Of a stretch of 64,000 bases of DNA, positions 55,370 through 64,000 are shown piece by piece. Position numbers and translations under genes: made by a program. The DNA is from [Flexibacter] sp. ATCC 35208. Its GTDB lineage: Bacteria; Bacteroidota; Bacteroidia; Chitinophagales; Chitinophagaceae. The notes under the pieces were generated by a model. The model made no database searches. It saw only the letters and a list, made by a program, of their open reading frames with translations, and was not told the DNA's origin. Positions within the stretch are counted from its first letter, which is position 1. Every line of letters begins with the position of its first letter. Location of the stretch: the NCBI RefSeq assembly GCF_001975825.1, contig NZ_MTKN01000018.1, positions 64,776 to 128,775 on the forward strand, given 5' to 3'.

Positions 55370-55726
55370 ATGTTAACCTACCTTGATTTAGGTAAAAAAG
55401 GCGAGGAAATTGCGAGGGCGCATTTTTTAGCACAGGATTATATCATTTTGCATGCCAATTGGAAGTTGGGGCGGAAGGAGATTGATTTGATTGTAAGGAA
55501 GGGGGATTGTTTGGTTTTTGTGGAGGTGAAGACGTTGGCTTCTGATATTTGGGGTTTTCCTGAGAAGAATGTGACTGAGAGGAAGATCAGGCATATTCGG
55601 GCGGTAGCGAATGGGTATATGGATAGGATGAGGGAATTACCGAAACGGATAAGATTTGATATTGTGGCGATTACTTTTAGGAGGGATGGGAGTCATGAGT
55701 TGGTGCATTTTGAGGATTGTTTTTGA
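55370..55726 (+). CDS. yraN: YraN/UPF0102 family protein
   Basis: 118 residues from the ATG at 55370 (the frame runs to a TTG at 55301). PD-(D/E)XK-like fold with GKKGEEIARAHF, KEIDLIVRKGDCLVFVEVK (the D...EVK core) and RFDIVAI. The biochemical role is unknown; a nuclease function is predicted by fold. Ends convergently with purB. Confidence 0.9.
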   Translation: MLTYLDLGKKGEEIARAHFLAQDYIILHANWKLGRKEIDLIVRKGDCLVFVEVKTLASDIWGFPEKNVTERKIRHIRAVANGYMDRMRELPKRIRFDIVAITFRRDGSHELVHFEDCF

Positions 55727-55757
55727 GGGGTGGGGGTGAAGGTGGTTTTTAAAAAAG

Positions 55758-55823
55758 GACCACAAATTTCTTTTGGCTTTGGCAAAAGAAATTTGTGGTC
55801 GGGCGGTTGGCCTGCGGCCGGCT
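55758..55823. repeat. Hairpin plus GC-rich tail between yraN and purB
   Basis: GACCACAAATTTCTTTT (55758-55774) pairs perfectly with AAAAGAAATTTGTGGTC (55784-55800); then GGCCTGCGGCCGGCT (55809-55823) overlaps the purB stop codon (55822-55824). Acts as a terminator for two converging genes. Confidence 0.82.
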
Positions 55824-57159
55824 ACCAAATGCCGGTGTAATTGTGAGGCGTGATAGCCTTTAATTCTTTCTTTAGGCTTGCGCTTATTTTCAGCCCATCG
55901 ATAAATTTATGCATCGTCTTCTGTGTGATCTGTTCACCACCACGCGTCAACGCTTTCAGTGCTTCGTAAGGCTGAGGATAATTTTCCCTGCGCAGTACTG
56001 TCTGAATAGCTTCAGCTACTACGGCCCAGTTATTTTCCAGATCATCGTGCAGTTTCGCTTCGTTCAGGATCAGCTTTTCCATGCCTTTTGCGAGGGACTT
56101 CAATGCGAGGATAGAGTGGCTGAAAGGCACACCTACATTCCTCAATACGGTAGAGTCAGTGAGGTCACGTTGTAAACGTGAAATAGGCAGTTTTGCACTC
56201 AGGTGCTCAAACAGCGCATTTGCCAGACCCAGGTTACCTTCTGCATTTTCGAAATCGATCGGATTTACTTTGTGCGGCATGGCAGAAGAGCCTACTTCAT
56301 TCGCCTTGATCTTCTGTTTGAAATAATCCATAGAGATATACTGCCAGATATCGCGGCTGAAATCTATGAGGATAGTATTGATACGTTTTAAGGTATCGAA
56401 TTGCGCAGCAATGTTGTCATAATGTTCGATCTGGGTCGTGTACTTCATACGCTGTAAGCCCAGGGTATTGTTCACGAACTTGTCACCGAACTTTTCCCAG
56501 TTGATCTTAGGGAATGCTACGTGGTGTGCATTAAAGTTGCCGGTAGCACCGCCGAATTTAGCTGCAAAAGGAATATCTCCCAGCAGTTTTATCTGACCTT
56601 CCAGTCTTTCAGCAAATACCAGGATCTCTTTACCCAGGATGGTCGGAGATGCGGGTTGGCCATGTGTACGTGCCAGCATGGGGATCCTGATCCATTGTTT
56701 GCCGAACTTTTTCAGCTGCAGAACCAGGTTAGCGATAGCTGGCATATATACATGTTCAATTGCTTCCTTCCAGAACAGGGGGGTAGCGGTGTTGTTGACA
56801 TCCTGGGATGTCAGACCGAAGTGTACCCACTCCAGTTTATCTTCCAGGCCTAAGCCTTTCAGCTCGTTTTTAACGAAGTATTCTACAGCTTTTACATCAT
56901 GATTCGTCACTTTCTCCGTTTCCTTGATCAGCTGGGCATTTTCTACCGTAAATTCCTGATAGATCTTACGCAGGGCCCCTACCTGGTTTTTGGGGAGGGT
57001 GAATAACTTCTGTTCGCCGAGGGCGATGAAGTATTCAATCTCTACCAATACGCGGTAGCGGATGAGTGCAAATTCAGAGAAATAAGGGGCCAGTTCTTCC
57101 AGTTGCTTGCGATAACGCCCATCCAGCGGGGAAATGGCGGTCAATGATTGTAATTGCAT
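55822..57159 (-). CDS. purB: Adenylosuccinate lyase
   Basis: 445 residues, fumarase/aspartase superfamily. Cleaves SAICAR and adenylosuccinate in purine synthesis. Catalytic His in TSQDVNNTATPL, the flexible signature loop SSAMPHKVNPIDFENAEG (about 292-309) with the active Ser, and EKVTNHDVKAVEYFVK. Overlap of the stop with the GC-rich tail of the hairpin element is unusual. Divergent from mqnA. Confidence 0.96.
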   Translation of the reverse strand: MQLQSLTAISPLDGRYRKQLEELAPYFSEFALIRYRVLVEIEYFIALGEQKLFTLPKNQVGALRKIYQEFTVENAQLIKETEKVTNHDVKAVEYFVKNELKGLGLEDKLEWVHFGLTSQDVNNTATPLFWKEAIEHVYMPAIANLVLQLKKFGKQWIRIPMLARTHGQPASPTILGKEILVFAERLEGQIKLLGDIPFAAKFGGATGNFNAHHVAFPKINWEKFGDKFVNNTLGLQRMKYTTQIEHYDNIAAQFDTLKRINTILIDFSRDIWQYISMDYFKQKIKANEVGSSAMPHKVNPIDFENAEGNLGLANALFEHLSAKLPISRLQRDLTDSTVLRNVGVPFSHSILALKSLAKGMEKLILNEAKLHDDLENNWAVVAEAIQTVLRRENYPQPYEALKALTRGGEQITQKTMHKFIDGLKISASLKKELKAITPHNYTGIW

Positions 57160-57253
57160 ACTATAATTTTATTGTTTAGTAATAGGTGGTTTTCACCCAT
57201 TACAGGATACATATAGCTAAAATGTCCTAATTTAGCCGGCAAAATTACTGAAA

Positions 57254-57994
57254 TTGGAACGGAAAGTAAAAGTAGCGGCAGTAAGTTATTTGAATACCAA
57301 GCCATTATTATTTGGATTTAGGAATCATCCGGTGATGGACATGATGGAGTTGAGTGTGGATTATCCGGCTAAGATAGGCCAGCAGCTTATAGATGGGGGT
57401 GTAGACGTTGGACTTGTACCAGTGGCAGTGATACCGAAGATGAAGGAGTACCACATTATTTCAGATTATTGTATTGGAGCGGAAGGGCCGGTTGCATCGG
57501 TGTGTTTGTTCTCGGATGTTCCTTTGCATGACATTAAGCGGATTTATCTGGATTATCAGAGCCGGTCTTCAGTGGCATTATTGAAATTGCTGGTGAGGGA
57601 TTACTGGAAGCTGGATGTGGAGTTTATTCCTACTACAGGTGATTATGAAGGGAATATCAAAGGAACGGATGCTGGTTTAGTAATTGGGGACAGGGCGTTT
57701 TTACAGCGTAAGGTGTCTCCTTATATTTATGACCTGGCGGAGCATTGGATCAGGTATACGAGTTTGCCGATGGTGTTTGCGGCGTGGATTAGTAATAAGC
57801 CATTGCCAATAGAGTTTATTCAGCAGTTTAATAATGCGAATGGGATAGGGATTAGTAATATTCCGGCGGTAGTGGCGGAGAATCCTTATGGGGAGTATGA
57901 TCTGACGACTTATTATGTGAAGAATCTGAGTTTTCCTTTGACGCCTTCTAAGCGACAGGGGTTGAATAAGTTTATAGGGTATTTGCAGCAATAA
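57254..57994 (+). CDS. mqnA: Chorismate dehydratase (futalosine menaquinone pathway)
   Basis: 246 residues; MqnA converts chorismate to 3-enolpyruvyl-benzoate, the first step of futalosine-type menaquinone synthesis. The N-terminus VKVAAVSYLNTKPLLFG is characteristic, and the periplasmic-binding-protein-like fold includes GLVPVAVIPKM and GLVIGDRAF. The best start is TTG at 57254; there is no in-frame ATG nearby. Codon use is ordinary. A hairpin and a 39-bp repeat follow. Confidence 0.93.
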   Translation: MERKVKVAAVSYLNTKPLLFGFRNHPVMDMMELSVDYPAKIGQQLIDGGVDVGLVPVAVIPKMKEYHIISDYCIGAEGPVASVCLFSDVPLHDIKRIYLDYQSRSSVALLKLLVRDYWKLDVEFIPTTGDYEGNIKGTDAGLVIGDRAFLQRKVSPYIYDLAEHWIRYTSLPMVFAAWISNKPLPIEFIQQFNNANGIGISNIPAVVAENPYGEYDLTTYYVKNLSFPLTPSKRQGLNKFIGYLQQ

Positions 57995-58009
57995 GAGATT
58001 TGAAATAGC

Positions 58010-58073
58010 AAAACGAAAACGCTTTTACCTTCGGTAGAAGCGTTTTCGTTTTGGGGCGGGGCCTGCGGCCGGC
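58010..58073. repeat. Hairpin plus GC-rich tail after mqnA
   Basis: AAAACGAAAACGCTTTTACC (58010-58029) pairs with GGTAGAAGCGTTTTCGTTTT (58033-58052) with one G-T; GGCCTGCGGCCGGC follows at 58060-58073. Confidence 0.85.
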
Positions 58074-58081
58074 AGGGGGAA

Positions 58082-58215
58082 ACGTTAATGATGGCAAGGG
58101 GGGCGGGTTGGTGTAGGTATACGTTAATGATAGCAAGGTGCCGGGTCTGGTTTAGCAATACGTTAATGAAAGCAAGGGGACCTGGTTTGGCAATACGTTA
58201 ATGATAACAAGGTGC
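58082..58215. repeat. 35-39 bp tandem repeat before the F420-reductase-like gene
   Basis: ACGTTAATGATAGCAAGG-like units start at 58082, 58121, 58160 and 58195, joined by TTGG/TGGTTT linkers. The first unit follows the hairpin tail directly, as does AAAACGTTTATTA at 53957. Confidence 0.85.
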
Positions 58216-58283
58216 CCTGCGGCCAGCAGGGACGGGAAATCCAATTATTTTCATTAAATTAGTTACCCACAAATAACGGAAGC

Positions 58284-58949
58284 ATGAAAATAGGTATCCT
58301 GGGCAGCGGCCCCGTCGGCCTTACACTAAGTGAAGGCCTGGTCAGGGCAGGACATGAAGTGATCCTTGGCACCCGTAATCCTTCCAAAGAATCCCTGCAA
58401 CAATGGATACGAAAAATTGGCAATAATGTGATTGCGGCTCCTTTTCGGGAAGCAGCGGCTCAGGGAGAACTACTCGTCATCTGTACCAGCTGGGCAGGTA
58501 CCCAAAAAGCCATTGAGGCGGCCGGGTTATGGAATTTCAAAAACAAAGTTGTAGTGGATGTGACGAACCCCCTGGATGGGAAAGGCCCCGATCAGCAGGG
58601 AAGGCTGAGTTTTTCTATCGGGCATACCAGCTCTGCGGGGGAGCAGCTGCAAGCGTGGTTGCCACCGGATGCACATGTGGTGAAGGCATTGAGTTGTATC
58701 GGGCATGAATCAATGTTCCGGCCACAACATGAGCAGGATGCACCTACCATGTTTATTTGTGGAAATAAACGACAGGCGAAGACGACAGTAACTGAGTTAT
58801 TACAGCAAATGGGGTGGATTGATATTGTGGATATGGGTAGTATTGAAATGAGCAGGAATATTGAGCCGCTGAGTATTTTGTGGTATGCCTATGGGTTTAG
58901 AACAGGGACCTGGCAGCATGGGTTCAGGTTGGTGAAAAGGCCCTCCTGA
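58284..58949 (+). CDS. NADPH-dependent F420 reductase-like / NAD(P)-binding oxidoreductase
   Basis: 221 residues, one Rossmann domain with GILGSGPVGLTLSEGLVRAGHEV (3-25, GxGxxG) and basic residues after GTRNPSKES that favour NADPH. VVVDVTNPLDGKG and ALSCIGHESMF are typical of the F420H2:NADP oxidoreductase-related family. F420 is rarely made in Bacteroidota, so it probably reduces another substrate. Confidence 0.8.
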   Translation: MKIGILGSGPVGLTLSEGLVRAGHEVILGTRNPSKESLQQWIRKIGNNVIAAPFREAAAQGELLVICTSWAGTQKAIEAAGLWNFKNKVVVDVTNPLDGKGPDQQGRLSFSIGHTSSAGEQLQAWLPPDAHVVKALSCIGHESMFRPQHEQDAPTMFICGNKRQAKTTVTELLQQMGWIDIVDMGSIEMSRNIEPLSILWYAYGFRTGTWQHGFRLVKRPS

Positions 58950-58989
58950 TTGGAAGGCCCTTTATAAACTTATAAACTTTTAAATCAGT

Positions 58990-60624
58990 TTAGATCTGCT
59001 TAACATGTATGTAAAAATTCGGATCTACCTTAAAGTCCTTTTTATTCGACATGGTAAACTGCGTTGATTGCCAATGCTTACCCGGATAAATAAACTGATA
59101 CCCTCTATCATTCAGTGTCACCTTCACCGGCATATTGAAATTCTCCACATCCGTCACCCACCTGAACTGCAACTCATTCCCATTAAAATGATATTCCAGC
59201 GTAGGAATCGTAGTATGCATCAGGTATTGTTCAAACACCTTTGTAAAGTTCATCTGTGTACGGAAATTCAGGTAGTCAAGAATATCCTTCGTCGTCACTG
59301 TCTGATGCCAGAACGCCTGGTTCATTCCTCTCAACACATCCCTGAATACATTGTCGTTGTTCACTATCTGGCGAATGGTATGGACCATATTCCCCCCTTT
59401 ATAGTACATATCCCCACTACCTTCCGCATTCACCCCATATGGCGCAATGATTGGCTCATCATTCCTGATATTCTGCCGTACACCTGTAATATATTCGAAA
59501 GCCGCCTTTCTACCGAACTCACATTCAGTATATAATGTCTCTGAATAGTTCGTGAATGCCTCATGGATCCACATATCTGCAATGTCCTTGCTGGTAATGT
59601 TGTTTCCAAACCACTCGTGGCCACTCTCATGCACGATGATAAAGTCCCACTTCAAACCCCAGCCGCTGCCGGACAGGTCACGACCTTTATACCCCCAGCC
59701 GAAGCCATTACCATAGGCCACACCACTCTGGTGCTCCATGCCTAAATGCGGCGCTTCGATCAGCTTATAGCTATCCTGGTAGAAAGGATATTTACCAAAC
59801 CAATACTCGAAGCATTGCAGCATTTTCTTCACTTCTTCAAAGTGAATGGTAGCTGTATCTACATTATAATCCAGTACCCAATAGCTCAGGTCCAGTTTAC
59901 CGCCCTCACCATTGTAGGTATCTTTGATCTCTTTATAGTTGCCGATGTTCAGCGCTACATCATAGTTATTTATCGGGTTGGCCACATACCATATATAGGT
60001 ATCGGTACCATCTTTATTAGATACTTTTTTCTTCAGACGGCCATTTGACACATCTACAAGGAAGTTCGGCACAGTCACGGCAATCGTCATATCATTCGGT
60101 TCATCTGACTGGGTATCCTTGTTAGGCCACCACACGCTTGCACCAGTTCCCTGGCAGGCAGTGGCGATCCATGGACGGCCATCTTTGTCTTTGCGCCAGA
60201 TGATACCGCCATCCCATGGTGGATTTACAGCAGTCTTAGGACGGCCATGGAAAAAGATCGTTATCTTCTTCGTACTTCCCTTTGGTTGCTGTGCCAGTGT
60301 ACGCACCATCACCGCATCGCCATCACGCTCGTACGCCAGCTTCTGTTTATCCTGCATGACACTGTCTACTTCCATAGGCAACTGCAGATCTATCTGCATA
60401 ATGCTATCCGGTTTATTTATAAAGTAGGTAATGATATTATAGCCTCCCAGGGTACTATCTTGTGCGTTTAGCGCCACATGAAGATCGTAGTTCTGAACAT
60501 CCCACCATTCCCTGGCAGGGGTGATTGAACCACGGAGTGTATCCGCATGGGTGAAGGTCCGCTCCTGGGCGCTAACCGAGAAGGCTGTAGTTATGACCAA
60601 TAAAAGCAACAGTAAGCCACGCAT
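58990..60624 (-). CDS. M1-family metallopeptidase
   Basis: 544 residues with signal peptide (LLLLLLVITTAFSVSAQ). N-terminal beta-sandwich to about 235, thermolysin-like domain about 240-480. Zinc motif HESGH (332-336) with Glu355 eighteen residues further (HEAFTNYSE), and an exopeptidase-type motif GMEHQSG (295-301). It lacks the long C-terminal helical domain of larger M1 aminopeptidases. Likely a periplasmic aminopeptidase. Confidence 0.92.
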   Translation of the reverse strand: MRGLLLLLLVITTAFSVSAQERTFTHADTLRGSITPAREWWDVQNYDLHVALNAQDSTLGGYNIITYFINKPDSIMQIDLQLPMEVDSVMQDKQKLAYERDGDAVMVRTLAQQPKGSTKKITIFFHGRPKTAVNPPWDGGIIWRKDKDGRPWIATACQGTGASVWWPNKDTQSDEPNDMTIAVTVPNFLVDVSNGRLKKKVSNKDGTDTYIWYVANPINNYDVALNIGNYKEIKDTYNGEGGKLDLSYWVLDYNVDTATIHFEEVKKMLQCFEYWFGKYPFYQDSYKLIEAPHLGMEHQSGVAYGNGFGWGYKGRDLSGSGWGLKWDFIIVHESGHEWFGNNITSKDIADMWIHEAFTNYSETLYTECEFGRKAAFEYITGVRQNIRNDEPIIAPYGVNAEGSGDMYYKGGNMVHTIRQIVNNDNVFRDVLRGMNQAFWHQTVTTKDILDYLNFRTQMNFTKVFEQYLMHTTIPTLEYHFNGNELQFRWVTDVENFNMPVKVTLNDRGYQFIYPGKHWQSTQFTMSNKKDFKVDPNFYIHVKQI

Positions 60625-60669
60625 AGAAATTGATATTTTTATAACGGAAAGATATTAATTTTCAGTTTA

Positions 60670-62274
60670 ATGAGCATACAACGTTTTTTAATAATATGGG
60701 CAACTGTATTCCTTTTGAGTAGTTGTCAGACCAAACAGGCTGATAAACGGCAGGTATTCCGGTACAATGTGGTAGACGGTATTGCCACCCTCGATCCGGC
60801 ATTTGCCAAGAACCAGTCTATCATCTGGGCGGTCAAACAATTATATAATACCCTGGTGGAACCGGATCAGCAATTGCAGATCAGGCCTTCGCTGGCACAA
60901 AGCTGGGAAGTATCACCAGATGCAAAGGTGTATACCTTTCACCTGCGCACGGATGTATTCTTTCATGATAATGATGTATTCCCCGGTGGCAAAGGACGGA
61001 AGATGATAGCCAGCGATGTGGTGTATAGCTTACATCGTATTATGGACCCGGCTACCGCCTCTGCAGGGGCCTGGATCTTTAATGGCAAAGTCGATAAATA
61101 CAAGGGCTTTGAAGCCCTGGATGACTCTACCTTCAGACTCACTTTATTGCAACCGTTTCATCCTGTGTTGGGTATTCTCAGTATGCAATATTGCTCTGTT
61201 ATTCCCCATGAAATCGTTGAGAAGTATGGTAAGGATTTTAGAAAGCATCCCTGTGGTACAGGGCCGTTTCAATTTGATTACTGGGAAGAAGGACAGGCCT
61301 TGGTATTACATAAGTTTCCGCATTATTTTGAAAAAGGACTTCCTTATTTAGATGCCGTGAAGATGAGTTTTCTCGATAACAAGGCTACCGAATTCCTGTT
61401 ATTCCGACAGGGGCAACTGGATTTTATGAATGATATCGATGCGTCTTTTAAAGATGAGGTACTGAATAAGAAGGGAGAGTTAAAAAAGGAGTGGGCCGGA
61501 AAGATGATCCTGGATAAGACGCCGCAACTGAATGTAGAATACTTTGGGTTCCTGTTGGATAGTACCAAAATCCGTCAATCGCCTACGCGGTTAAAAAATA
61601 TCCGCCTCGCCATCAATTATGGTTTTGACAGGGCGAAGATGATCACTTATCTCCGCAATGGTATTGGTACGCCTGCCAATGCAGGATTTATCCCCCAGGG
61701 CTTACCTTCATTTGATACAAGTAAAGTAAAAGGATATAATTTTAATCCTGCGAAAGCCAGACAGTTTTTAAAAGAAGCTGGATACCCGGAGGGCAAGGGA
61801 TTGCCGCCGATCAAGCTATTGTCCATTCCTGTTTATGAAGATTATGCCAACTATGTAGCGAACCAGCTGCAGCAAATAGGTATTACCGTACAGGTAGAGG
61901 TATTACAAAAAGCATTGTTGCTGGAGCAAACTGCTAAGTCGGATGCGCTATTCTTCAGAGGTAGCTGGATGGGAGACTATGCAGATGCGGAGAACTACCT
62001 TGCCGTATTTTACAGCAAAAACCCGGCGCCACCGAACTATACGAGATATAAAAACCCAGCGTACGATAAACTCTATGAAGCCGCCTTGCAGGAGAATAAT
62101 GATAGCGTGCGGTACAGCCTTTATAACCAGATGGATAGGATGATAGTGGCAGATGCGCCTGTTGTGCCATTGTTTTATGATGAGGTTATTCACCTGATTC
62201 AGCCAAATGTGGAGGGGATGGAAACTAACGGGTTAAATCAGCTGGAATTACGGAAGGTGAGGATAAAGAAATAA
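60670..62274 (+). CDS. Oligopeptide-type ABC substrate-binding lipoprotein
   Basis: 534 residues, SBP family 5. Lipobox LLSSC (Cys19) then QTKQADK. Domain I begins YNVVDGIATLDPAFAKNQS and the domain includes SWEVSPDAKVYTFHLRTDVFFHDN. A conserved GTGPFQF (about 196-202) and YDRAKM-like segments follow. Binds peptides or similar ligands. No permease or ATPase genes are next to it, so its partners are elsewhere or it acts in a receptor role. Confidence 0.9.
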   Translation: MSIQRFLIIWATVFLLSSCQTKQADKRQVFRYNVVDGIATLDPAFAKNQSIIWAVKQLYNTLVEPDQQLQIRPSLAQSWEVSPDAKVYTFHLRTDVFFHDNDVFPGGKGRKMIASDVVYSLHRIMDPATASAGAWIFNGKVDKYKGFEALDDSTFRLTLLQPFHPVLGILSMQYCSVIPHEIVEKYGKDFRKHPCGTGPFQFDYWEEGQALVLHKFPHYFEKGLPYLDAVKMSFLDNKATEFLLFRQGQLDFMNDIDASFKDEVLNKKGELKKEWAGKMILDKTPQLNVEYFGFLLDSTKIRQSPTRLKNIRLAINYGFDRAKMITYLRNGIGTPANAGFIPQGLPSFDTSKVKGYNFNPAKARQFLKEAGYPEGKGLPPIKLLSIPVYEDYANYVANQLQQIGITVQVEVLQKALLLEQTAKSDALFFRGSWMGDYADAENYLAVFYSKNPAPPNYTRYKNPAYDKLYEAALQENNDSVRYSLYNQMDRMIVADAPVVPLFYDEVIHLIQPNVEGMETNGLNQLELRKVRIKK

Positions 62275-62458
62275 CGAACTGAGCCAACTCAAATTGCCCG
62301 ACGTACCTCTTAAATAGTAAATTTTAACATTTTTTTGAGCCTTATGTATGGCCGAATAACCAACTATTGTAAACTATCTATATGGTTATTACGTAATTAA
62401 TGATAGTATTTATTTTATCTTCGGCCCCTTATTGATCAAAAAAAATTAAAAAGAGTTA

Positions 62459-63226
62459 ATGACGGCGATATTGATATTTTTCTTCGCGCACTGGTTCCTG
62501 TCGCTTTTCTTCCATACCTTTTTCCTGCACAGGTATGCATCCCACCAGATGTATACGACCAGCAAGTTCTGGGAAAAAGTATTCTATTTTTCTACCTGGT
62601 TTTTCCAGGGAAGTTCTTATCTGGTACCCCGTGCGTATGGTGTGATGCACAGAATGCATCATGAGTTTAGTGATACGGAGGAAGATCCACATTCACCACA
62701 CTTCTTCAAAGATGTATGGGCTATGATGGTTCACACACGTGAAATGTATAATGATTTTCTGAAGGGAAAGCGGGTGGCTAGTGAAGAGTTTACCAAAGAT
62801 CCGCTGCCTGTGTGGAATGCGATGGATAAATTCGGGGATAATAATATTACCCGTTTAGCCTGGATGGGTATATATATTGGTTATTATGTAGCGTTTGCAC
62901 CCAGTTTCTGGTGGTATTTGTTACTGCCTATTCACTTCCTGATGGGTCCTGTACAGGGCGCGGTAGTGAACTGGTGTGGTCATAAATATGGTTATCACAG
63001 TTTTGATAATGGGGATCATTCAAGGAACACTTCTCCATGGGGGATCCTGTTGTTAGGTGAGTTGTTCCAGAATAACCACCATAAGTATAAGGATAGTCCG
63101 AACTTTGCAAAGAAGTGGTTTGAGTTGGATCCAACTTATCCGGTGATGAGATTGATGCATTTGGTTGGGATTATAAAGATCAAACCCAGAGTAGCTAAGG
63201 TAGTGAGTATGAAAGCTGCGGCTTAA
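62459..63226 (+). CDS. Membrane fatty-acid (acyl-CoA type) desaturase
   Basis: 255 residues, four membrane segments. The three histidine boxes are HRYASH (24-29), HRMHH (about 64-68) and ELFQNNHHKYKDS (NHH, about 200), plus NWCGHKYGYHSF. These bind the di-iron centre. Likely introduces a double bond into membrane acyl chains. Divergence from the substrate-binding lipoprotein gene is none; it follows on the same strand after 184 bases with no terminator seen. Confidence 0.88.
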   Translation: MTAILIFFFAHWFLSLFFHTFFLHRYASHQMYTTSKFWEKVFYFSTWFFQGSSYLVPRAYGVMHRMHHEFSDTEEDPHSPHFFKDVWAMMVHTREMYNDFLKGKRVASEEFTKDPLPVWNAMDKFGDNNITRLAWMGIYIGYYVAFAPSFWWYLLLPIHFLMGPVQGAVVNWCGHKYGYHSFDNGDHSRNTSPWGILLLGELFQNNHHKYKDSPNFAKKWFELDPTYPVMRLMHLVGIIKIKPRVAKVVSMKAAA

Positions 63227-63238
63227 TTAGATAAAAAG

Positions 63239-63306
63239 CAAACAAAAAGCGCTTTTGCCTCTGGCAAAAGCGCTTTTTGTTTGGGGGTAAGGCCTGCCGG
63301 TGGCTG
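63239..63306. repeat. Hairpin plus GC-rich tail after the desaturase gene
   Basis: CAAACAAAAAGCGCTTTTGC-C (63239-63259) pairs perfectly over 21 bp with 63263-63283, loop TCT. GGCCTGCCGGTGGCTGG (63291-63307) and GGCGTTCATTAGCGAAC follow. Longest perfect stem of the family. Confidence 0.88.
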
Positions 63307-63444
63307 GAAGGCGTTCATTAGCGAACACGGGTTGTTACGTTTATGAACAAAAGGGGCATTGATTTTTGGTGTAATTATTTGATTATGATTGCAATTTGTT
63401 TTTGACCTGCTTTTTGTATTCATCATCCTCTATATTACATTATC

Positions 63445-64000
63445 ATGAATACCCATCTCAAACTTTCTTTTCGTGCACTCTGGGCAAAGAAGTCATTCTC
63501 CCTCCTTAACATATTAGGGCTGGCCATCGGCATCGGCGCCAGCTTACTGATCTTTCTCGTGATCCGTAACGAGATGAGCTATGACAACTATCAATCAAAA
63601 AGAAACCGCATTTACCGGGTAGTAAGTACCGAACGAAAATTCAGTAATGACGAGATCACTTCGAAATATACTATGGTTGTCATGCCATTGCCTGATGCTT
63701 TCAGACAGGAATTTCCACAAATGGAAACAGTGGGTAGAATGCACACGATTGGCGGCGCACAGATATATATACCCGGCAAAAACGGGGCGGAAGAAATGCG
63801 GGTAAAAGAAGAGAGCCGTGGCCAATACTTCGTTGAACCTCAATTATTTGACATCTTCGATGTAAAATGGATCATAGGCAATGCGGCAGAAATGAAAATG
63901 CCCCATACCGCAGTGATCAGTGAAAGCAGGGCAAAAGCCTATTTTGGCAGTGCACAGGCAGCGATGGGCAAGACCATTCAATTATGGTCATATAGAGTTC
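63445..64000 (+). CDS. MacB/FtsX-like ABC transporter permease (partial, cut by the window end)
   Basis: The frame is open from the ATG at 63445 to the window end (185 residues). N-terminal membrane helix about 20-42 (SFSLLNILGLAIGIGASLLIF), then the start of the periplasmic MacB_PCD domain (YRVVSTERKFSNDEITSKYT, MPLPDAFRQEFPQME). Bacteroidota permeases of this type have about 780 residues. The remnant at 21312-21551 is a relative. Confidence 0.88.
   Translation, partial: MNTHLKLSFRALWAKKSFSLLNILGLAIGIGASLLIFLVIRNEMSYDNYQSKRNRIYRVVSTERKFSNDEITSKYTMVVMPLPDAFRQEFPQMETVGRMHTIGGAQIYIPGKNGAEEMRVKEESRGQYFVEPQLFDIFDVKWIIGNAAEMKMPHTAVISESRAKAYFGSAQAAMGKTIQLWSYRV

Overview
The window looks like a chromosomal segment of a soil- or plant-associated Bacteroidota, most probably family Chitinophagaceae (Chitinophaga-like). 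The support is a Nudix-type AraR arabinose regulator, a DUF4957/DUF5123 lipoprotein behind what looks like a SusD gene end, -7 boxes of the form TAnnTTTG (for example 2097-2104, 43416-43423, 51192-51199), LytTR two-component systems, tandem DUF3857 proteins and futalosine-route MqnA. I saw no tRNA, rRNA, CRISPR array, complete insertion sequence or prophage.

Layout. 1-2.9 kb: end of a polysaccharide-utilisation locus and a HAD phosphatase. 3.0-8.5 kb: L-arabinose catabolism (araR, araB, araD, araA) with two candidate AraR operators. 8.5-17.3 kb: RBBP9-like hydrolase, queG, a DUF3857/transglutaminase pair (one lacking catalytic residues, one with them), clpB. 17.5-25 kb: guanine deaminase and a signalling block (LytS/LytR-type pair, hybrid kinase, second LytTR regulator) with two tiny exported Lys/Ala-rich proteins and a broken ABC permease. 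25.1-31.6 kb: TolC-RND-MFP efflux operon led by a small exported protein. 32-36 kb: PAP2 phosphatase, a CLC antiporter behind a fluoride riboswitch, and an MDR oxidoreductase. 36.5-40.7 kb: fused trehalose-6-P synthase/phosphatase convergent with a GH15 enzyme. 40.9-49.3 kb: AsmA-like protein, YihY, DPP-IV, small membrane proteins. 49.5-64 kb: mainly housekeeping genes (rocD, acyl-CoA-binding protein, lepA, manA, yraN, purB, mqnA), then an M1 peptidase, a peptide-binding lipoprotein, a desaturase and a partial MacB-like permease cut by the window end.

Two features stand out. First, at about ten gene ends the last coding bases including the stop codon are repeated in tandem, with decay, in the following intergenic space (SusD-like, HAD, araB, queG, kinase/regulator junction, PAP2, CLC, a lipoprotein, rocD, manA). 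In the araB-araD gap the last copy supplies the araD start codon. Many other gaps hold unrelated minisatellites (21, about 28, 50 and 112 bp). I know of no description of this as a general mode of intergenic growth. Second, long perfect hairpins at gene ends recur as a family, often next to a GC-rich GGCCTGCGGCCGGC-like tail.

The clearest regulatory find is a fluoride (crcB-type) riboswitch at 33511-33578, between a promoter and a CLC gene whose motifs fit the fluoride/proton antiporter branch.
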